Translations under genes and position numbers: made by a program
Shown: positions 15,861 to 24,878 of the stretch, piece after piece
Numbering within the stretch: position 1 is the first letter of the stretch
Layout: every line of letters starts with the position of its first letter
The notes under the pieces: generated by a model
Told to the model about the DNA's origin: nothing
Databases searched by the model: none
Seen by the model: only the letters and a program-made list of their open reading frames with translations
DNA from: Ezakiella massiliensis
Lineage (GTDB): Bacteria > Bacillota > Clostridia > Tissierellales > Peptoniphilaceae
DNA: 64,000 nt
Direction: 5' to 3'
Assembly (NCBI RefSeq): GCF_900120165.1
Contig: NZ_LT635475.1
Location: 682,001 to 746,000, forward strand

Positions 15861-16688
15861 TTAGTCTTCTATAAATAGATCTTTAAAATCATACAAGCCT
15901 TCATTAATGTTTTCGCCAATTTCAAATAATATTTTATATAAATTTTCTTTATCTCGGTCGACTTCATCAAATCCTGTCTTTTTGAAAGCCTTTCCTTCCA
16001 TAGCTGCCTTAATAATATCCATGGGCCCGCTAATTTTTTCAGCTGGAACAATAATCGTCAGCCTGATATCGGCTTTGACCTTTCTGTCAAGCTCGTAGAG
16101 GAAAATTTTATCGCAAGTCTCTTCGTTTTTTATGCCGGCGTTATTAATAGCGTAGACAATTTTCTCGTCGTCGTAAATTTCCATGAGTTTGAGTTTGACA
16201 TCGCTTAGCAAAAATTCATTCCAAGCTTGGGTGATCATTATATTGAGCCTGGGGTTTATATTGGCAAGGTCCACATCCATGGCGTCCAAAAAGAGCGCCC
16301 CTTCGACTGGGTCAATCTTGGCCAAAGAAAAACACGGCTCTATAAAGCTAACTGCCTCTATATATTTGAGGTCGTCTGTCATCTCCCTCAGCCTTTTTAC
16401 TGTGGACTCTGCAATCGATGGACTGCCTGGCACAACATAGCAAACGTTTTTGTCCTTGGCCTGGTCATAGACGTATTCGGCTATGGACTGGTATAAGTTT
16501 TCAAAATCTTCAATTGTCTCGTACATATAATCCAGGGCTTCAAAGTCAATGCCCTCTTCCCTTAAAAGGTCTACGCTTGGGTGGTGGACAGTTCTTAAGA
16601 TGACTTTGTCCGCCTCCTTCATGGCCTCTATGGCTTCAATTGTAACTGCGTTTTTTTCTCCAAAACCTATTCCTGCTATTGTAATCAT
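15861..16688 (-). CDS. YabN-like tetrapyrrole methylase-fold protein lacking the MazG domain
   Basis: The 275 residues match the N-terminal half of Bacillus YabN: ITIAGIGFGE, VILRTVHHPSVDLL, VVPGSPSIAESTV and the conserved AKIDPVEGALFLDA. That half has the SAM-dependent tetrapyrrole methylase fold. Standard YabN proteins continue into a MazG nucleotide pyrophosphohydrolase domain of about 200 residues. Here only about 35 residues follow (KENLYKILFEIGENINEG...), so that domain is absent or reduced to a stub. The start follows GAGGAGA and overlaps the spoVB-like stop by one base, keeping the yabM-yabN order of Bacillus. The methylase activity of this family is not established. Confidence 0.8.
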   Translation of the reverse strand: MITIAGIGFGEKNAVTIEAIEAMKEADKVILRTVHHPSVDLLREEGIDFEALDYMYETIEDFENLYQSIAEYVYDQAKDKNVCYVVPGSPSIAESTVKRLREMTDDLKYIEAVSFIEPCFSLAKIDPVEGALFLDAMDVDLANINPRLNIMITQAWNEFLLSDVKLKLMEIYDDEKIVYAINNAGIKNEETCDKIFLYELDRKVKADIRLTIIVPAEKISGPMDIIKAAMEGKAFKKTGFDEVDRDKENLYKILFEIGENINEGLYDFKDLFIED

Positions 16689-18250
16689 TATTTTCTCCTC
16701 AACATTTCAAAATCTTCTCTGGTGAAGGACTTGGTCGCAAGTAAAATTCCAAAGTAGATGACAACTGCTATTATTATTGCAACAAGGGTAGCAAACTTTG
16801 GTCCTATAAATCCGCTGGCAAGATCCTGACTGTAATAAGCGGCAAAGCCCATTATAATAGAAGCGACAAAATAAATTATAATATTTTTATCCAGGCTAAA
16901 GGCCATATACTTATTTACGGACGCAATGTTTAATCCAGCTGTTAGAGAATAGCCTACAACTGAGCCTATGGCAGCCCCATAAACATTCACGCTGGGGATC
17001 CTGGTCAAATAAATTGTCAAAATAATTTTAACGACTGCCCCAATTAAAAGATTTAAAACTGGAACCCTCTCCTTGCCAAATGCCTGCATAATTGAACTGG
17101 TAATTGTAATTAGCATAAGGGGAAGGGTGGATAGGGATAAGATTTTTAAAATCAAAGCCGTCCCCTCCTTGGCCATGGCGCTGGTGGTTGGGTAAATCAA
17201 AGAGATGATTGGATAAGATAGGGAAAATAATCCAACCATGCATGGGAAGGCCAGTAAAAATGTAAGTTTAAAAATCATTGACAGCTTGCCCTCTAGTTCC
17301 TTGTGGTTTTTCTTTTCAATCAAACTTGTAATTACAGGTATAATTGAAACGCCAAGTGCAACCGCAAAAACTTGTGGCATATTTATAAGAGTTTGGGCCA
17401 TGCCCTTGAGCCAGGCAAAACGTAAATTGGCTTCTTCTGGACTAAAACCAATTGCTTGAAGGCCGTCCATAACCAAATAAATATCAATTGAATCCATAAT
17501 TGGGACAATGGCCGCGCCAATAGAAATTGGCAGGGCGATCATTATCATTTCCTTTAAAATTTCCTTGGACTCAGATGTCTCTTGGACGCCTATAGTAACT
17601 TCGCTATTTAAATCTGCCCTGTATCTAAAGTGAATGGCAAACATATATAAAAGTCCAATTATAGATCCAATGCCAGCAGCCAAAGTCGCACCGCCAGCCG
17701 CAAACTCCAAGCCCCTTGGCAAGAGCAATTTGGCAAGGACCAGACCAGAAATTAACCTAAAGCCTTGGACCAAGACTTGGCTGATAGCCGTCGGCCCCAT
17801 AATTTGCCTGCCCTGGTAATAACCCCTAATGCCAGCGAGCATTGGCGAAACGACCATGGCTGGTACAAGGGCCACCATAGAATAATAGGCGCCAGGATTT
17901 TTATAAAAATTTGCCAACTTGTCAGCAAAGATAAAAATCATCAGTCCAAAAAATATTCCTAAGATCCCCATGAGATACATAGACAGGTGCAAGATTTTTT
18001 TGCTCTCACGAAATTTTTCTTGGGCCACGCTTGCCGCCACCATTTTTGAAATGGCAACGGGGAGTCCTGCAGTTGAAATCGCCAGCATCATCTCGTAGAT
18101 CGGATAAGCCGTTTGATAATAACCCAGGCCCTCATCGGTTATCATAGCGGTAATTGGAATCCTGTAAATGGCTCCGATAATCTTTACAATAATTCCCGCT
18201 ATGCCCAGCATGGCTGCATTTTTGCCAATGGATTTTACTTTTTTCTCCAT
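16688..18250 (-). CDS. SpoVB/YabM-like MOP superfamily lipid-linked oligosaccharide flippase
   Basis: This 520-residue protein has about 14 predicted helices. It starts with SIGKNAAMLGIAGIIVKIIG and has GYYQTAYPIYEMMLAIS and GIRGYYQGRQIMGPTAISQ, marks of the SpoVB/YtgP/MurJ-type polysaccharide exporters. Members flip lipid II or other undecaprenyl-linked sugars. With murJ also in this window, it may be a second lipid II flippase. The Bacillus neighbour order (yabM-yabN) is kept. A terminator of the upstream ctc gene separates the two units. Confidence 0.88.
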   Translation of the reverse strand: MEKKVKSIGKNAAMLGIAGIIVKIIGAIYRIPITAMITDEGLGYYQTAYPIYEMMLAISTAGLPVAISKMVAASVAQEKFRESKKILHLSMYLMGILGIFFGLMIFIFADKLANFYKNPGAYYSMVALVPAMVVSPMLAGIRGYYQGRQIMGPTAISQVLVQGFRLISGLVLAKLLLPRGLEFAAGGATLAAGIGSIIGLLYMFAIHFRYRADLNSEVTIGVQETSESKEILKEMIMIALPISIGAAIVPIMDSIDIYLVMDGLQAIGFSPEEANLRFAWLKGMAQTLINMPQVFAVALGVSIIPVITSLIEKKNHKELEGKLSMIFKLTFLLAFPCMVGLFSLSYPIISLIYPTTSAMAKEGTALILKILSLSTLPLMLITITSSIMQAFGKERVPVLNLLIGAVVKIILTIYLTRIPSVNVYGAAIGSVVGYSLTAGLNIASVNKYMAFSLDKNIIIYFVASIIMGFAAYYSQDLASGFIGPKFATLVAIIIAVVIYFGILLATKSFTREDFEMLRRK

Positions 18251-18276
18251 AACTTCCTCTTTCTAATAAAAAATAT

Positions 18277-18306
18277 AAAAAAATAGAGACTGAAATCCTT
18301 CAGTCT
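18277..18306 (-). terminator. Intrinsic terminator of ctc
   Basis: On the minus strand GAGACTGAA-GGAT-TTCAGTCTC is followed by TATTTTTTTA, just after the ctc stop. Confidence 0.85.
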
Positions 18307-18320
18307 CAAACATTCAAAAA

Positions 18321-18959
18321 TTATTCTTCTTCAGCTTCAGAGTCTTCGCCGATTTCTGGTACGTCAGCTGCACTTGCTTCTTCAGTTTCTTCTTCAGCTT
18401 CTTCAGTTTCATGTGTTAGAAGACATACTGTTTCGTCTAAATCTGTAAGTACAGTGATCTTTTCATCTTTAACAATGTCCAAGTCAGCAACTGTAATTTG
18501 GTCGCCAATTTCCATGTCGATTACATCAAGAGTAATAACATCTGGTAGGTCTCCAGGTAAACATTCGATGTGAAGAGTATTTAATGTTTGAATAAATACA
18601 GATGGTTGAACCTTGATATCGTCTCTGTTTAAGCAGTCGATAGGAACTTCAACTCTAATTGCTTCGTCCATCTTAATACCTTGGAAGTTTACGTGTAAAA
18701 CTTGGTTTTTGAATGGGTGTCTATCTATTTCTTTGATAATTGTTGGATATGCTTTTCCATCAATCATAACATCTACAATATTTGTAAAGCCGGCTTCGTT
18801 AAAGACAATGTCAAAATCTCTAGCTGAAACTGTGATTGGGTGAGTTTCTTCACCTTTTTCAAATATTGCAGCAGGGACATTCTTCTCGGCTCTGATCTTC
18901 TTAACTTTATTTTTGCCGAGGCCTTCCCTTTCTTGTGCATCTATTTTTATTTTTGCCAT
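18321..18959 (-). CDS. rplY: Ribosomal protein bL25, Ctc/TL5 form
   Basis: bL25 binds 5S rRNA. This 212-residue form has the 5S-binding N-domain (1-95: IDAQEREGLGKNKVKKIRAEKNVPAAIF) plus the beta-barrel C-domain of Ctc/TL5 proteins. It ends in a very acidic tail of Glu and Asp. AGGAGG lies before the ATG, and a promoter lies at 18990-19018. In Bacillus ctc lies between prs and pth; here it has moved downstream of mfd-prsA and is transcribed alone. Confidence 0.93.
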   Translation of the reverse strand: MAKIKIDAQEREGLGKNKVKKIRAEKNVPAAIFEKGEETHPITVSARDFDIVFNEAGFTNIVDVMIDGKAYPTIIKEIDRHPFKNQVLHVNFQGIKMDEAIRVEVPIDCLNRDDIKVQPSVFIQTLNTLHIECLPGDLPDVITLDVIDMEIGDQITVADLDIVKDEKITVLTDLDETVCLLTHETEEAEEETEEASAADVPEIGEDSEAEEE

Positions 18960-18989
18960 AATGTGCCTCCTTATTTAATCCTAGCGTTT

Positions 18990-19018
18990 ATTATACCACA
19001 TTTTTTTAAAGTATGCAA
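18990..19018 (-). promoter_or_regulatory. Promoter of ctc
   Basis: On the minus strand TTGCAT (19018-19013) and TATAAT (18995-18990) are 17 bases apart, with TGG preceding the -10 box. Confidence 0.65.
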
Positions 19019-19036
19019 ATTTTTAAATAAAAATAA

Positions 19037-19942
19037 TTATTTTAGATCCATATATACTTTTACATGGTTAGAATCTCTTAATTCTTCCAAGTGTTTTTTG
19101 AATTCTTCTTCAAATAACTTTTCTTTGACGACTTCAATCAGGCTGTCATAGTCCTTGTAAACCTTGTCAACTCTAAGGACATAAAAGCCTTCTGGACTTT
19201 CGATTGGATCTGCGTATTCTCCAACAGGACCCTTCTTGACATAGTCCACCAATTCATCCGGTAAATCTGCTGGATCAACAGCCTTGAGTTCTCCACCATT
19301 TACAGCTGAAAATGGGTCCTTGCTATTTAAAATCGCCAAATTTCTAAAGGAATCATGCGACCTCATAATCTTGTAAGCATTGTCGCTTGTGTCAGTCAGT
19401 ATCATTGAGATGTCGTATCTATAGAGCTCTTCTTTGTGACCTTCATAATAGGCCTTCAAGTCCTCATCAGCGGGACTAAATTCTTTTTTATAGTCGGCCT
19501 TTATAGCGTCGACCATCATATTTTCTATAATGCTGGCTTTAAAAAACTCTTCGTCGATTTTATTCATTTCCAAAAACTTATTGTAATTATCGTGGCCACC
19601 CAGGTCTTCTATCTTGGCTTCAAAGACTTTTTCAAAGGCTTTTTCATCGATTTCTTCGTGATTTTTTTGATATTCCTTTTCAATGGTCGCCCGCATAATT
19701 AATTGCTCCAAGACGCCTTTTTTTAAAATTAGGTCTTGGCTTTCAGCCTGGTCTGTGGTCAGCTTTGAAAATTCCTCATCGGCATTGGACTGGTAAATAT
19801 TTTTGTAATTTTTAAATTCAAAATCATAGGCATCTTGGCTTATCACCTTGCCATCTATTTCTGCCACTGCTCCCTCAGGCGGCTTTTTGCAGCCGACAAA
19901 GGAGAGGACAAGGGCAAGTATCAATAATATTTTCTTCTTCAT
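19037..19942 (-). CDS. PrsA/SurA-like peptidyl-prolyl isomerase lipoprotein
   Basis: This extracytoplasmic foldase assists secreted proteins. A lipoprotein signal ends in SFVGC (residues 14-18). Then follow a SurA/PrsA N-domain (GAVAEIDGKVISQDAYDFEF), a helical chaperone part, and a parvulin-like domain near 175-265 containing DPFSAVNGGELKAVDPADLP and SPEGFYVLRVDKVYKDY. The parvulin core is divergent (ISMILTD in place of the usual LxHILV), so isomerase activity is uncertain. It overlaps the mfd stop as ATGA and is the last gene of the long operon. Confidence 0.88.
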   Translation of the reverse strand: MKKKILLILALVLSFVGCKKPPEGAVAEIDGKVISQDAYDFEFKNYKNIYQSNADEEFSKLTTDQAESQDLILKKGVLEQLIMRATIEKEYQKNHEEIDEKAFEKVFEAKIEDLGGHDNYNKFLEMNKIDEEFFKASIIENMMVDAIKADYKKEFSPADEDLKAYYEGHKEELYRYDISMILTDTSDNAYKIMRSHDSFRNLAILNSKDPFSAVNGGELKAVDPADLPDELVDYVKKGPVGEYADPIESPEGFYVLRVDKVYKDYDSLIEVVKEKLFEEEFKKHLEELRDSNHVKVYMDLK

Positions 19943-22900
19943 TTTTCCTCCAATCCTTCAAAAGAAATTTTCATAAACTTTATCAAATCCCTCAAGGGGT
20001 TATCTACTCTTAATCTTAAAACCGGGACTACATTATCAAAGACAGCGTCGTCCTTGTAGTTTTCCATAAAAGATTGCATGTCAATCTTCTCGAGCATAGT
20101 CGGTTCATACTCTATTCTTACCCACTCGCCCTTTTGACTAATACTTTTTATGAAAACTTTGGACGCCCAATTTTTAATTATACCAATATACATCAAATTT
20201 TCAAGTGACTTCGGTACCTCGTTATATCTGTCGACCAACTCATCAATCCAATCGTCCATGTCCTTTAGGCTAGAAAGTACGGCTATGCGCTTGTAAATTT
20301 CCATCCTGATTAAGGCATCGTCCAAATAATTTTCTGGCAGAGCGGATTCAACTTCCAAGTCGACCTTGGTGTTGATCTCTTCGATAATTTCTTCGCCCTT
20401 GATTTCCTTGACAGCCAAATTTAAATATTTCATATAGAGCTCGTAGCCAATCTCCATCATGTGGCCACTTTGCTTGAGGCCCAAAACATTGCCAGCTCCC
20501 CTGAGTTCCAAGTCCCGCATAGCAATTTTGTAACCGCTACCGAAATCTGTAAATTCTTTCATAGCCATGAGTCTCTTGATGGCTTTTTCATTTAAAACGG
20601 ATTCATCCTTGTAAGTGAAGTAGGCATAGGCAAGTTTTTCGCTCCTGCCAACGCGTCCACGCAGCTGATAAAGTGTGGATAGGCCAAGCCTGTCGGCCTC
20701 GTAAACGATAAGTGTGTTAGCGTTTTGTATGTCCATGCCCGTCTCTATAATGGTCGATGTGATCAATACATCGTATTCTTTTTCCTTAAACTTTATAAAT
20801 ATATCTTCCAATTGTCGCTCTGGCATTTGGCCGTTTGCAATTTGAATACTCGCTTTAGGCACCAGCTCTTGCAAATTTTCTAGCATCCGAGATTGAGTTT
20901 TTACATCGTTATATAAAAAGTAGACTTGACCGCCCCGATTTAATTCGCGCAAGATGGCCGACCTAATAATAGAATCGTTATACTGGGCCACATAAGTTTG
21001 AACGGGCAAACGGTTTTGCGGTGGTTCTTCAATTACAGACAAAGACCTGATGCCCGACAAACTCATTGAAAGAGTACGCGGTATAGGTGTGGCCGACAGT
21101 GTCAAAACGTCAACCCCCTGACTCATCTCTTTAATTTTTTCCTTGTGCTTGACTCCAAACCTCTGCTCTTCGTCAATTACCAGAAGTCCCAAATCTTTAA
21201 AGTGAACGTCCTTTGATAATAATCTGTGAGTTCCAATTACAAAATCAATATTGCCTGCCGCCAATTCTTCAAGAGTCAATTTAATTTGCTTGTTAGTCCT
21301 AAAGCGGCTTAAATTTCCAATTCTAATTGGAAAAGATTTAAATCTTTCCATGGCCGTTTGCGTATGCTGCTCGGCAAGCAAGGTCGTAGGCGCCAGCATG
21401 GCCACCTGTTTGCCATCCATAATGGCTTTAAAGACAGCCCTAAAAGCAACTTCGGTTTTTCCGTAGCCAACGTCACCCAAAAGCAACCTGTCCATGGGAT
21501 GGGGCGACTCCATGTCCTCTTTTATTTGACTGGCCGTTATCAGTTGGCCATCTGTTTCGTCGTATTTAAAGGCGTCTTCAAAGTCCCCTTGCCAAGGAGT
21601 GTCCTTGGAAAATTGGTAGCCAATTTCACTTGTGCGTTTTGCATATAAATCAATGAGTTCGCGGGCCATTTCGTCAATGGCCTTCTTGCTCTTTAGCTTT
21701 GTGTTCTTCCATTGGGCAGAATACAAACCATAAATTTTGGGCTTAGCCCCTTCCTTGGACATATACTTGTCAATTAAATTTATATTTTCAACCGGCAAAT
21801 ATAATTTGTCCGATCCCTTGTAGAGAATTTCCAAATAATCTTTTTTAACTTCCTTGATTTCAAGGGTAGCCACTCCATTGTAAACGCCAATGCCGTGTTC
21901 CTCGTGGATGACATAGTCGCCCTTGGAAATATCCTGGAGCCTGAGCTTGGACGATTTTTTCTTGGCTTTTTTCCTACCCTTGTTAGAAGCGCCAAAAATA
22001 TTTAAATCGCCAAAGACAGCCAACTTAATATCTTCATTTATAAAACCATTTTTTAAGGCGGCCAAATAAATTTTAATATTTTCCTCGTCGTCTTCTTGGC
22101 CGCTGTATCTTATCCCTAAGTCTTCAGCCGCTTCAATCAAGGCGTCGTACTTAGCCTTGTCAGACCCAACTAGGCTGACATCATAGCCACTGTCTCTAAG
22201 GTCGGCCGCATCTTTAAATAATTCCAAATAATCCCTGGAATACCTTTGCCCGTCTCGTAAATTTATTTCAATCGCATTTAAATTGACCGGCAACTCTTGG
22301 TTCATGTATTGTATATAAGTCGCCTTTAAACCCAGACCATAAAAGTCTTCCGGCCTCTTTTCGATTGGTCCAGCATTTAAAACCTCACCCGATTCAAAGA
22401 GATTTTTGTATTCAAAATCAAAGAATTCATTCTTGCTCTTATATTCCTTGTTGGCGTAGACTGGGTCATAAAAAATCACCGGCCTCTTGAAATCTTCATA
22501 TATATAGGACCTTTTGTCAGCATCCAGATAAGCAAAAAATATTTCTCTCTCGCCTTGGATACCTTCCTCAAGGCCTTCGATTAGGCCCCTAAACTTGACC
22601 GTGTCCTCGGGATCTTTACCAGAGATTTCATCTTCCATTTGTTTTTTTATTTTGTTTTTATCTTCATCGTCAAGAATTATTTCAAGGGCTGGAAAAATTT
22701 CACAGGCATCAATAAAATCGGTCGATAACCTGGTCTCAGGGTCAACCTTTCTTATGGTATCGACTTCGTCGTCAAAAAATTCCACCCTAAAAATTTCTTC
22801 GCTGCTAGGTGGGAAGACATCGAGTATTCCTCCCCTAAAAGAGAATTCGCCCTTGGTCTCTATGGAGCTCACCCTCTTGTAGCCGCTTTCAGTCAAAGAG

Positions 22901-23343
22901 CTAAACAATTCTTCCAAATCAAAAACCTTACCAGGCTCGAATTTTATAATATGTTTTTTGTAAGTATCCGCCCTTAGATTTTCATCCAAAAAGGTCGAGA
23001 GACTCATGACCACAAAGTCCACTTGGTCATATATGAGCGATCTGATGACCCGGAGACGGTCGTTCATGTTCTCGTCGTTAATAATTTTTAAATTATAATA
23101 AACCTTGTCGCGTGGCGGCAAGTAGTCGGCGTTAAGTTTGTACATGTCCAGAGTTTTTGCCAGGTCCATGGCCTTTTTTTCTGTGGGCATAATTACAAAA
23201 TAAGATTTTTTGTCCAATATGTATAAGAGGTTTGGAAAAACTTCTTCACTTACACCACAAAAGAGCCCATTTGAATTACTCCCAATGGACTCAATTAGAT
23301 TTTTAATATTCTTATCGTGTAAAAGTTTTTCCAGTACCTTCAT
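19939..23343 (-). CDS. mfd: Transcription-repair coupling factor Mfd
   Basis: Mfd displaces RNA polymerase stalled at lesions and recruits UvrA. The 1134-residue length is normal. It has a UvrB-like N-terminal region, the RNA polymerase interaction domain near 470-540 (GDYVIHEEHGIGVYNG), helicase motif I GDVGYGKTEVA near 620, the DEEQRFGV box near 725, VLTLSATPIPRTL, QLRGRVGRSE, and the TRCF domain at the C-terminus. It follows pth without a gap, as in Bacillus. Confidence 0.98.
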   Translation of the reverse strand: MKVLEKLLHDKNIKNLIESIGSNSNGLFCGVSEEVFPNLLYILDKKSYFVIMPTEKKAMDLAKTLDMYKLNADYLPPRDKVYYNLKIINDENMNDRLRVIRSLIYDQVDFVVMSLSTFLDENLRADTYKKHIIKFEPGKVFDLEELFSSLTESGYKRVSSIETKGEFSFRGGILDVFPPSSEEIFRVEFFDDEVDTIRKVDPETRLSTDFIDACEIFPALEIILDDEDKNKIKKQMEDEISGKDPEDTVKFRGLIEGLEEGIQGEREIFFAYLDADKRSYIYEDFKRPVIFYDPVYANKEYKSKNEFFDFEYKNLFESGEVLNAGPIEKRPEDFYGLGLKATYIQYMNQELPVNLNAIEINLRDGQRYSRDYLELFKDAADLRDSGYDVSLVGSDKAKYDALIEAAEDLGIRYSGQEDDEENIKIYLAALKNGFINEDIKLAVFGDLNIFGASNKGRKKAKKKSSKLRLQDISKGDYVIHEEHGIGVYNGVATLEIKEVKKDYLEILYKGSDKLYLPVENINLIDKYMSKEGAKPKIYGLYSAQWKNTKLKSKKAIDEMARELIDLYAKRTSEIGYQFSKDTPWQGDFEDAFKYDETDGQLITASQIKEDMESPHPMDRLLLGDVGYGKTEVAFRAVFKAIMDGKQVAMLAPTTLLAEQHTQTAMERFKSFPIRIGNLSRFRTNKQIKLTLEELAAGNIDFVIGTHRLLSKDVHFKDLGLLVIDEEQRFGVKHKEKIKEMSQGVDVLTLSATPIPRTLSMSLSGIRSLSVIEEPPQNRLPVQTYVAQYNDSIIRSAILRELNRGGQVYFLYNDVKTQSRMLENLQELVPKASIQIANGQMPERQLEDIFIKFKEKEYDVLITSTIIETGMDIQNANTLIVYEADRLGLSTLYQLRGRVGRSEKLAYAYFTYKDESVLNEKAIKRLMAMKEFTDFGSGYKIAMRDLELRGAGNVLGLKQSGHMMEIGYELYMKYLNLAVKEIKGEEIIEEINTKVDLEVESALPENYLDDALIRMEIYKRIAVLSSLKDMDDWIDELVDRYNEVPKSLENLMYIGIIKNWASKVFIKSISQKGEWVRIEYEPTMLEKIDMQSFMENYKDDAVFDNVVPVLRLRVDNPLRDLIKFMKISFEGLEEK

Positions 23344-23919
23344 TTACTTTTCCAACACCGACCCGTTAAATTTATTCATAACTATATCTATTGGACTGGC
23401 TGTAAATTCGTCCAGGGCTTCAACTGCCCTGTCGATTAAATCGTCTATAATCTCGTCGTCCTCTTTTGATGGGCGAGCCAAAACGAAATCAGCCAGATCC
23501 ATATCTCTTTTAAATTTTCCAACGCCCAATTTCATCTTGGCATAATCATCTGTCTTTAAATGTGCATAGATGCTCTTTAGGCCATTGTGGGTTCCCTTAC
23601 CATTTTTCGCACGAATCCTAAGCATGCCAAGCTCAATTTCTATATCATCAACCACAACTATTATATCTTCCAAGTCGGGCTTGTAGAAATTTAAAACCTC
23701 TCCCACAGCCTGGCCGCTGTTATTCATATAGGTCATGGGCTTTACCAAAACAACTTTCTCTCCATTTACAAAGACCTCGCCTAAAAGAGCGTTAAATCTT
23801 GCCTTTGAAATGTCGACCCCGTGTTTGTCGGCAAACTTGTCCACGACCATAAAGCCAGCGTTGTGTCTGGTGTCCTCGTACTGCCTGCCGGGATTACCCA
23901 AGCCAATTATTATTTTCAT
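23344..23919 (-). CDS. pth: Peptidyl-tRNA hydrolase
   Basis: Pth releases tRNA from drop-off peptidyl-tRNA. Its 191 residues include GLGNPGRQYEDTRHNAGF with the catalytic His, KPMTYMNNSGQAV, VVVDDIEIELG and the KNGKGTHNGLKS loop. The ATG overlaps the prs stop as TAATG, and mfd starts one base after its stop. Confidence 0.97.
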   Translation of the reverse strand: MKIIIGLGNPGRQYEDTRHNAGFMVVDKFADKHGVDISKARFNALLGEVFVNGEKVVLVKPMTYMNNSGQAVGEVLNFYKPDLEDIIVVVDDIEIELGMLRIRAKNGKGTHNGLKSIYAHLKTDDYAKMKLGVGKFKRDMDLADFVLARPSKEDDEIIDDLIDRAVEALDEFTASPIDIVMNKFNGSVLEK

Positions 23920-24866
23920 TAGTCAAAAATTGTGGCTATAGAATCGTTGTCGTGGATAATCCTAATGGCCCTTGCAAAGAGTTCTGCAACGGAAACAACT
24001 TTGATTTTTTCTCTAACTTGTGGTAGGTCTGGTAGGGGAATTGAATCTGTAATTACAAACTCTTGCAGACATGAATCCATAATTCTTTCAATAGCTGGAC
24101 CACTTAATACCCCGTGGCTGGCTGCCCCGTAAACTTTTGTAGCGCCTAGCTCTTCAAGTTTTTTGGCTGCCTGGCAAATAGTTCCTGCTGTGTCAATAAT
24201 ATCGTCAACCAAAATACAAGTCTTGCCTTCAATGTCACCGATAATATTCATAACTTCTGAGACGTTTGGTTTTGGTCTTCTCTTTTCTATAATAGCGATT
24301 GGGAGATTTAAGTAATTTGCAAATTCTCTTGCCCTAGTTACACCGCCCAAGTCAGGACTTACTACAACAGCATTTTCATCGACCTTGTCCTTAAAATATC
24401 TGGCCAAAATTCTAATAGCTGATAAGTGATCAACTGGCACGTCAAAGTAACCTTGAATTTGTCCAGCGTGCAAGTCCATAAGAACAACCCTGTCTGCTCC
24501 TGCTTTTTCAAGTAAATTTGCTACAAGCTTAGCTGTGATTGGTTCCCTAGGTCTGGTCTTGCGATCTTGTCTAGCGTAGCCATAGTAAGGAATAACTGCA
24601 TTTATTCTGCCTGCACTTGCCCTGTGGCAGGCGTCGATCATAATTAGTAGCTCCATCAAGTTGTCATTAACAGGTGCGTGAGTTGGCTGAATAATAAATA
24701 CGTCAGCGCCCCTTACTGTTTCATTAATTTCAACATTGATTTCTCCGTCTGAAAATGTTGTTACATCACAATTGGCAAGGTCTAAGCCAAGTCTTGATGC
24801 AATGTTTTTAACCAATTCTCTGTTGGAATTGCCAGTTAAAATTTTAATCCCCTTATAAATACTCAT
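23919..24866 (-). CDS. prs: Ribose-phosphate pyrophosphokinase
   Basis: Prs makes PRPP from ribose 5-phosphate and ATP. From the chosen start ([13 protein letters not shown]) it has 315 residues. A GTG four codons earlier is open, but it falls in the ribosome site GGTGGAGG, which sits correctly for the ATG at 24866. Motifs: [35 protein letters not shown] and the PRPP loop [13 protein letters not shown]. It lies between glmU and pth, as in Bacillus but without ctc. Confidence 0.97.
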   Translation of the reverse strand: MSIYKGIKILTGNSNRELVKNIASRLGLDLANCDVTTFSDGEINVEINETVRGADVFIIQPTHAPVNDNLMELLIMIDACHRASAGRINAVIPYYGYARQDRKTRPREPITAKLVANLLEKAGADRVVLMDLHAGQIQGYFDVPVDHLSAIRILARYFKDKVDENAVVVSPDLGGVTRAREFANYLNLPIAIIEKRRPKPNVSEVMNIIGDIEGKTCILVDDIIDTAGTICQAAKKLEELGATKVYGAASHGVLSGPAIERIMDSCLQEFVITDSIPLPDLPQVREKIKVVSVAELFARAIRIIHDNDSIATIFD

Positions 24867-24878
24867 TTTTACCTCCAC

